Positions 56,664-64,000 of a DNA stretch of 64,000 nt are shown piece by piece (the stretch's first letter is position 1; every line of letters starts with the position of its first letter). Origin of the DNA: Celoporthe dispersa (taxonomy: Eukaryota; Ascomycota; Sordariomycetes; Diaporthales; Cryphonectriaceae). The stretch is taken from contig WAID01000013.1 of NCBI GenBank assembly GCA_016584495.1, positions 1,364,001 through 1,428,000 of the forward strand, in the 5' to 3' direction. The translations under genes were made by a program, and so were the position numbers. The notes beneath the pieces were generated by a model. That model searched no databases and was not told where the DNA came from. It worked only from the letters and a program-made list of their open reading frames with translations.

Positions 56664-58507
56664 TTTGATATGCTGCTTCGAGATGGTTAAGGGAGGTGGT
56701 GGGTGTCGAAGCGTGCGAGGTGGCAGGTCAGAGTCTGGCAGGTTGACGATGGCAAAGGGCAAAATCCTGCACAAAAGGGTGGGTTTCGAAATTCCTGCGC
56801 CAGATTGTGGGGCTGCGGTTCAGCCACATGTGGCGCCAACGTCGAGGCACAGGTTCTGTGCTTTGTCACCTGTGGCGCCATACCTCATACGGCCAAGAAT
56901 GAGTCAGCGGTAATAGTGCGTCCGGCCTTCACTTTTTTTCTCAGTGAGGGCAGCCTGGCTAATCCCAGACTTTACCCACCACGTGACAAGAGGCTCGACT
57001 CGCACCTTACAGAACCAGATCAGCTGTGCACCGCACCAGCGCCATCGGAATCACACTACTGCTCGTCACCCACTGCTTTTTTTTGGCTCCTCGCCCGGCA
57101 CTTCTCGCTGCTTGGAGCCTGGTATCGTCCCTCATCAGCTCGTTCTGCTCGACCAGCATTAGCCCTTACTCTTCACAAACTCCACCAGATTCTTCATTAT
57201 GAGTAATACGCTTTTCATTTCTGGCGTTCACTATCAATGATTATCTCAATGTGTTTCTGGATCTTTTTCCTGACCGCTCCCGCGCGCGGCTTTAGCGCCC
57301 GGTGGATCATGGCGTGGGGCGGACCTCGAGACCCGCGGGAGGGGCTCCGGATTCTCTGACCTTTCTGGGCTACTGCAGTCTTCACTAGAGAGCGCCTTTC
57401 GTGTGTCTCGGACGTCTTCTGTTGACCGCTGGACGCCCAAGGCTGGTTGTATGGATCCTTTTCCGGTTCATTGCCTGGGCACCGGCCGCACTGAAAGCCG
57501 AACTGCCGTTTATGACCTCGATCAAACCACTTTGAGAGGCTCTCGATGGCCGAAGTCGCTCTTGAGTGTCACTGTCGGCTGCGACTCTGTACACGCGAAT
57601 AGTTTATTTGCCTTCCGCTGTCCTGGACGTTGGCTTCGTCTCGTCCAGCCAGGAGGAACAGCGGTCACGGAGACGCTTGGTCAGGGGGGGCGGCAGCGGC
57701 AGGTAGTGCTCATACCTAAACCACCCACCCATCCACACCAGAAATCCCGGCCTAGGTTCAGCCCCCCCAGTACGCATGCAACTTGGCGTGCGCCTACTGC
57801 AGGTTCCTGTAGCACATGCGCAGCGGTTTCACGACCCAGGCGCCAATAGAAGCGCTGCTGTTCTCCGTCTTCGCCTCTCCCTCGGCCAATCTCGTGAGCC
57901 CTTGAACACCCGAGGGATAAACACGCGACCGATGGCTGCTGGGCAAATAAATATTACTTAGAGACGCTGCAGTCACGGAGTGGTCTTGGCATCTCGACGC
58001 GAGATACGACAGCTCAAGACTCTCTCCCCCCCTCCCCCGGTGAAGACCGGACGACCCGCACAGTCGAGAGGGGGATCATCACAAATTGCTCTTCACGATC
58101 TCTTCAACCATTTTTGCAACCCCTGAGACTCTCACCCCTCCTCCTCAAGACAAGCAACTGACCGCAACTCCCCCACAACGTGAAGAAATCTTCCTATTCC
58201 CCCGGACAGAATTCCAGAAGCTCCAGCATTCAGGGGTCGAGGTTGATGAGCGCTACAACAAGCGAGGCGGCTGGCGAGCTCCACTGAGACCTGTGTGGCC
58301 GCATGAGGCCAGAGCCATAATAGAGCGACAGAATCTTCCTCCCTGTCTCTGCTCTCCCACGGGGGTTCCGAATCGCTCTTGTCGAGAGTTTCAAGTCGTC
58401 CAGCGAAAAAAAAACCCATGTGAGGGGCCTCCATCGAAAGCAAGCAGTATCACGAACGCCAACACTTTCCATGTCCCGGCGCTCGCCTGCCCCACCCAAC
58501 AACAGCA
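56664..58507. other. 1.8-kb divergent intergenic region
   Basis: RPL36 promoter on the left and the leader of the 58.5-kb gene on the right. Open frames exist (57403-57849 plus, 58086-59018 plus), but they have Arg/Ser/Pro-rich compositional translations and the latter is a shadow of the real downstream frame. C-rich runs lie near 58027-58038. Confidence 0.5.
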
Positions 58508-59485
58508 ATGGCCGCATCACCAGAACCTCGATCTCACTCCAGAGCTAGCTTTTACTCAACGACAACATACCACTCCTTCCAGGACATCGAGCTATACGAT
58601 CCGAACCACCGGCCAGAGAACAAAGCCTCCTCAGCGGCGAGGACACCAGAAATTCCCTGCTCAAGGGAGAATCTCTCCAAAAGGTCAAGGCCGCCCCAGC
58701 GAGAATGTCCCGACAGCCACCCCGCGTCATTCCAGATGGTCCGTCAGGACTCTGGTTATGAGTCTGGTACCCCTCCTCCGCCGCGCAGCTCAAACTCGAC
58801 CAAAAGGCGACAGCGCAGCGCCAAGCAGACCTCTCCCTCACCGCCGAGGACGGACCGGACCCAAAAGCGGCCGCCCCTCAGGCGCTCCGGCGCAGGCGGC
58901 CCGCTCTCACACGTGCCGGGCCGGTCCAGCCTCACCTTGTCTCGCCCGACATCGCTCAGCCAACAGAACCTCAACCGCAAGCATTCATATTTCCAATTCC
59001 CATCGCCAGAACACCTAGACAGCCAGGAGCAGTCATCATCAGCCCGCCCCAGTATAGATCTCGCCCCCGTTATCCTCAAGATCAACACCGCCAACGCCAA
59101 CTGCAACAATGAGCGACCAGAGTCGTCATCGAAGCATGATCCCTACCACGATACCGACCCGCCTACCTCGCCAGTATCCCCTCATGTCCCTCCACAGACA
59201 ACCCATTACTGGACATCTGATCGCACCCGCCGGCTCGAGTACGCCGCCATAGACGCCGCCAGCAGAGGTGTGCGCGGCTGGGTCATGCGTAACGTGGTCC
59301 CAGAATGTCTCGTGCCCAAGGCTAACCGGCGGGTCGGCTTCGATGACGATGGCGGCAGCGTACGACGATACCGTCTGGACCTCGAGATCGAATGTCCAGA
59401 GGACTCGGTGCCGCCAAGCCCTGTGGGCGAGCTGCCCAGGGGTTCCGGGCCCGCGGTGCGAAGCGCAGCTGGTGGGCGAAACTGA
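58508..59485 (+). CDS. Unknown Ser/Pro-rich protein with conserved-looking C-terminal block
   Basis: An intronless 325-codon frame from ATG 58508 (context AACAGCAATGGCC), with strong third-position C/G preference. I do not recognise a family. Residues 1-235 are Ser/Pro/Arg/Gln-rich and probably disordered, with FYSTTTYHSFQDIELYDPNH near the start and DSGYESGTPPPPRSSNSTKR in the middle. The ordered part is near the end: HYWTSDRTRRLEYAAIDAAS, RGVRGWVMRNVVPECLVPK and FDDDGGSVRRYRLDLEIECP. That block looks like a conserved fungal domain rather than random sequence. No signal peptide or membrane segment is seen. A regulatory or scaffold role would be a guess. Confidence 0.65.
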   Translation: MAASPEPRSHSRASFYSTTTYHSFQDIELYDPNHRPENKASSAARTPEIPCSRENLSKRSRPPQRECPDSHPASFQMVRQDSGYESGTPPPPRSSNSTKRRQRSAKQTSPSPPRTDRTQKRPPLRRSGAGGPLSHVPGRSSLTLSRPTSLSQQNLNRKHSYFQFPSPEHLDSQEQSSSARPSIDLAPVILKINTANANCNNERPESSSKHDPYHDTDPPTSPVSPHVPPQTTHYWTSDRTRRLEYAAIDAASRGVRGWVMRNVVPECLVPKANRRVGFDDDGGSVRRYRLDLEIECPEDSVPPSPVGELPRGSGPAVRSAAGGRN

Positions 59486-62400
59486 AGGGTAACAAGTAAG
59501 AAGGGTGTGCGGTTTCTCAGCATCCCAAGGAGCATAATTTTGCATAACAACATCAGAGCAATTTTGCATCTTCTCATTTATAACCCTGACAAGAGGGAGA
59601 CGGAAAGACAGACTGCATTCGACCACCAGCATATTTGCATTTTCATAAAAGGCGTTATATACCCAGCATATTCTTTCAGCATAGGAGTGGACAGCCTTGG
59701 AGAGGAGATTCTGCATAGCAGACAGATTCAGAATTGTTGGGAAGACAGATGAGTACGAGCATTAGCATCGAGCATTAGCATCATGGAGGCACAGGCCCAG
59801 CATCTTTCAAGGCATCATTACATGCAGATTCTGTAGTTGGCCACAGAAATACCAAGACAAGCAATAAGATCAATCAGTAGACGCGAGTACGATACATCTG
59901 AACGTGGTCATTGTGATTGTAAACATACCCGAGACTATGAAATCAACATTTCTCGCTGCGCGAAGGAAATGAAGCATCATAGACTCTGCTTCCAGGGTTG
60001 CCTACTCAGGTACTGGTGAAGAATATGGACTAGAGGGGGGGAGGGGGGAAGTACTTGAATAATAAATGAAAATGCTAGCCCAGAGGCATGTGCCACTCTC
60101 ATACACAGCAGCTTGCCAGACTTCAGCGAAATAGATAGTCTACTTGGAGTCCAAGTCAGCCCTGTCACGACAACTGCGCATGTAGCTAAATACTCCCCCC
60201 ACCAATGCTCTAGCGAAATATTTATGAGTGCTTAAGTAGGCACCTATCATATAAACAACCAAGTCTTACGAGACTAGAGCCCTCGAAAAGGTCCAAATGC
60301 AAATGAACATTCTAGAGCCTGTTATCTGGAAGGTAATATTAATGTATTTCTGTTTTACAGGTTTAGTTTGACATCTCGTGAGCTCGTGTAGAAAGCGCAT
60401 CACTTCTTGTAAGTCATCAAGGCCTGACGTAACTACAACTCCTATGTCGACGATGTGAATAGGCAGCTCGCAGTGCTGGGTCAGTACGTCGTGGCGATCG
60501 TGAGTTGGCGCAGTGATGGACAGCGTACATTTGATAGTGCGCACAGGTAGCCCAATGACCACACATTTACAGACCTTACCTTTTAGCATAGCTCAGTGAG
60601 GATATAAACGACATGGCAAAACGCGGTAGGATGATATGCCGGCACTGGTATGGCTGTTTGTTCAGATCGTGACCTGTAAGTCGCTCATGGCGGACTTGCG
60701 AGAGAGTAGCTGAGTTGTCGCTGAGTGCTGATTTTCCGAACTCGTCCACGAAGGACAAGGCCACACCAAAATGACTCCCAATAGGTCGTTCATGAATCAT
60801 CTGTGAGACAGGGTTGTTCGGAAGCCTCAGAACATGATTAATTGGACAACTTGATGTGCCTGGGGTACCAGACTCGGCATGGTTTCCTCTAAGGGATATT
60901 GGTTACTACACTAGGCTTTGACTGCATTGTAAAGACGAAGTTTATCTTGGTGCTGATTGGGACAAGACTGAAGCATATCTCTATTTATCAAAAGCGAAAT
61001 TAGTTCACAGTCTTGTCCATACCTTCGGGATCCTACATGCTTTGGTCGTCCTGCTCTGCTCAATTAGCGATCCGTCCGTTCCCAGTGCATGGTAGCGAAG
61101 TTCTTTTTCGTCATTTGTGGGTATCACTTGAGAGAAAATGAATCATATGAATATGCTATGTTAACACTCGAGATACAAGGGAAACCATGCTTCGTCTGGT
61201 CGACGGTCGACCGACTGGATGGTGAAAGTTATCCCCTTTGTTCATCGTGGTAGAAATAAGCATCCCACTATCCCAGGATTCACGGAGATCCTAATGATAT
61301 GTAAGTTATGTGCTATAATTCTCAGCAGGAAGTATATGGGTAAGCAGCTGGCTGCGCGCCTTGGGCGAATCCGGCAGGCCTCTTCAGGATAGTTGGAGCG
61401 CGTATTGTTTCCTATCAAGAACCTCTGGAGGCCTCTCCACAGGTCTAGAGATGCATTAGGGATTCTCTCCGTTCTTGCATGTCTTGGGCGTAGCCCCCAA
61501 TGGCGACAAAAGATTAAATCGGCCCCCACGTGTGTCAAGCTTAGATCTGGGCCTGCTCAGTTAGGGTCACAATGGTTGCCTGAAGATCCAGACATGTTTC
61601 TATTCAGACATAATATTATGTCCTACCTACTCCAGCTTATGAATTGTCACTCTTGTGTTATCCTCCCCTCGGGAGTCCTCACGCTTGACTCACAGAGACA
61701 GGAGAATTAGCTGATCTTGAAGCCCGCCACTTGCAATTAAGGTCTCATTATTTGAGGTCTACGTAGCGCACACAGATGGTAAACTAGCCACCGTAATTTC
61801 AGGTAAGTATGCATATTCCACGAGGCTATAAGGTGTGGAGTTCTGGAATATGACTCTCAATAGAGCAATACGAGCACCCTATGAGCAATCTTCTTGTGAG
61901 GCACAGTTGCGAAACGGCTCGGATGTCAAGCAACGTAACCCTCCACAGGTACCCACGGATCATTTGATTCAATCCATGGTGGCTACCTGACGTCGACTAA
62001 CATAATTCTCATCACGATGTCAGACACGCCGCGCTATCTGGGGAAGCCCACAGATGCTCTAGGCCAAAGCGGTCGGACCCCAAAGTGTTCGGCGAGCCCA
62101 TCTCGTCTGACTCGTATTTCAGTCCCAATGTCAGGTGCTGATTATGTTCTAGAATCATAGTTAGGAGATACTGACACATGATTAGCTTTGCCTTTTGCAT
62201 CCTCAATGAGCCTGATTCCATGTCCCACCCAAACAGGCCAGCGCCAGAGACTTATGGCTCTGCGTTTCATTGCCTATCGAATGGGGGCTCGGCTCGAGAG
62301 ATTCGCCACGTTCTCAGCTTTCCTGACAAGAAAAACAAATTTAGAAATAACCTTACTAGCAAGGTGAGGGCTAAGGAAGGGGCAAATTTGGGGGCTGCCT

Positions 62401-64000
62401 CCACGGGACGAGAAGTGAGGGAAGAACCAATCACAGTGTTTTTTTTGAATGGAGCGAACTGATAAGTCCTGTAGAAATTCCAGCACATCTCCAATATAAA
62501 GAGGCGTAGATATTCTACATGATGAATATATTTGTAATCTTAGATTTCATTATGTAACAAGGCTGCAGCATTGTAGAGGATTACTTTTGGTCTCGTACAC
62601 ACTTTGCTATGAGAGGCAGCTATATCGAACGCAACGTTTGTCGGCTCAGCTCAGCATGAATTCCAAACCTCCCAGGAATCAATGGTGGCTTCCACCTCGG
62701 TCTCGCATTTCGCAAGATCTTGTAGGGTAACAGCAAAGTGTGATGTGTGTGGCTTACGTCGGGCTGAAGGAAGCCAAAAGGGACAATTTCACTGTAACAC
62801 AACATGATTGAGTGAGAATGAGACAGTCTGCGTCAATTAGGAAGGCGAGAGTCAGCGTCGGCGTGTACCTGATGCCTAGTAAATACCTGATCTCGCTTGG
62901 TCGGACAGGATGCTCATATGGTAGGGTTGCCGTTGGTACGACGGTAAAGCACTTAATATGCATGCACCTCGAGAGGCTATGGAAGTATGTACTTTAAGTG
63001 CAGCGCACCTTTACCGCATATGGGGAGAGGAGGGGGCCTGGGAGCAATATTACCCCCTCCCCCCGGGGCCCACCCTCTTTTCTCTTTCTCTCCCCCGAAC
63101 TGTGCGCGCACGACATTTTTTTTTTTGTGGCGACTAATTCGGGTATTATCTGCGATGTTACATGCTACATGACGGCTGAAAGTCATGATAGATCATTGCG
63201 AGACATTGAAATGCTAGGAAAGGGTCCGCGTACACGCCATCCATGTATATTAATCGGACATGGCCCCATTTCAGGAGAAGCTTCCAACGTCTGCAGGCAT
63301 TAGCGGATGCCTTCCGTCCACCCTATCCGTGAAGGCGAGGAGTATTAGGGCAAAAGTACCAGACAGAAAGGTGGGGCTTGAAAATTTTCTCGATAGAAAA
63401 CAAAAAAAAAAAAAAAAAGTAAAGAAGAGAAAAAACCTGGCATGGGGCACGGTGGGTTGGAAGGTGGTAGGTCTCTGCCAACGTAGCAAAAGTGTAAAAC
63501 TAACACACGGTCGTACAAAAGGACCCCCGTACCTGCGACTGGTCTGCACCTGGGTGAGTAAGCTTTCTCCCCTTCTTAGCAAAGGATGCGAGCAACGCCC
63601 CACCGCTAAGTCGCCTTACCAGGGTGGATGAAAAGTCCGTATGGTCCTCCCAGGCAACGACATAGTCCATTATTATCATGCTTACTGGGAGGATCCATTT
63701 GGTCCCGGTCTACTGTATGATTTGTAGGTCGTTGTCGGAATCGCAATCATGCGCGCAGTGGCCTCGGCTGAGATGATGTTGGTGCTACCTGAGTATGTGT
63801 CAGCTTCTCGACTATCAATCAGCAGTTGATTAATTTCCCGAGGATTCTGTGTTTGTCACGACCGGCGCATGACGTGGTTTTCCATCATGAGCCCTCCAAT
63901 CTCGTACTATTAGTGATTAAATTATAGTGCGTGCGGTCTGCGCAAAGGGTTTCGGTTGGCTCCCCCACTGTCTGGTGACCCTAAAGATTGTTGGTCTATT
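59486..64000. other. 4.5-kb gene-poor right end
   Basis: No gene with a recognisable domain was found. One stretch, 60266-60800 (minus), has two open frames with moderately protein-like sequence (FGVALSFVDEFGKSALSDNS; IKCTLSITAPTHDRHDVLTQ) that would join across a one-base shift or a small intron; see findings. Simple-sequence runs include G/C blocks near 63018-63072 and an A17 run at 63402-63418. No transposon ends or coding domains were recognised. Confidence 0.5.
63402..63418 (+). repeat. A17 homopolymer
   Basis: Seventeen consecutive A at 63402-63418, followed by AG-rich sequence. It could be the tail of a retroposed element, but no element body or target-site duplication was recognised. 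Confidence 0.85.

Noticed and set aside
58086..59018. 310-codon plus-strand ORF overlapping the 58.5-kb gene
   Set aside because: It starts with a non-ATG codon in the leader, has no conserved-looking block, and overlaps the frame from 58508, which has better codon bias and an ordered C-terminus.
63402..63418. A17 run as a retroposon tail
   Set aside because: No element body, internal promoter or flanking duplication could be seen.

Overview
The window is nuclear DNA of a filamentous ascomycete (Pezizomycotina). Sordariomycetes is my best guess, from overall gene style only. The evidence is short GT-AG introns of about 50-140 bp, CT-rich leaders, a HET-domain gene, and conserved eukaryotic genes (TFB2, MGM101, BPL1, COA4, RPL36). 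There are no bacterial or phage features and no CRISPR. I found no tRNA or rRNA gene and no intact transposon.

Layout. 1-1.5 kb holds the 5' part of a UvrD-like helicase on the minus strand that runs off the left edge. 2.3-12.3 kb holds an export/import/secretion block, all on the minus strand: a full ABCC transporter, a sugar-porter MFS protein and a secreted Cu-only-type SOD. 12.3-15.0 kb has no recognisable gene. 15.0-29.6 kb is a dense housekeeping block: hotdog thioesterase, TFB2 (TFIIH), a pair of minus-strand ORFs overlapping at TAATG, a TANGO2/NRDE protein, BPL1 divergent from COA4, MGM101, and a TB2/DP1/HVA22 membrane-shaping protein. 29.6-35.5 kb is gene-poor and rich in microsatellites. 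35.5-45.3 kb is accessory: a DHA1-type MFS transporter, a 2EXR protein, a GCR1_C-domain protein with a coiled coil, a HET-domain protein and a coiled-coil ORF. 45.3-49.2 kb is gene-poor. 49.2-53.1 kb holds a small secreted protein, a membrane-anchored hydrolase-like protein lacking the serine nucleophile, and a decayed P450 fragment. 56.0-56.7 kb is RPL36, 58.5-59.5 kb an unknown Ser/Pro-rich protein, and the rest to 64 kb is nearly empty.

The mitochondrial genes COA4 and MGM101 and the biotin ligase sit together, with BPL1 and COA4 sharing a 155-bp divergent promoter. I see no convincing metabolic cluster. The most reviewable signals are the TAATG-linked ORF pair and a recurring pattern of single-base reading-frame breaks, mostly in short homopolymers. 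These breaks hit even the normally essential BPL1 (twice), so consensus errors are more likely than real pseudogenes for most of them. The P450 fragment is the clearest true pseudogene. Exon coordinates below come from reading splice sites and conserved protein continuity by eye.
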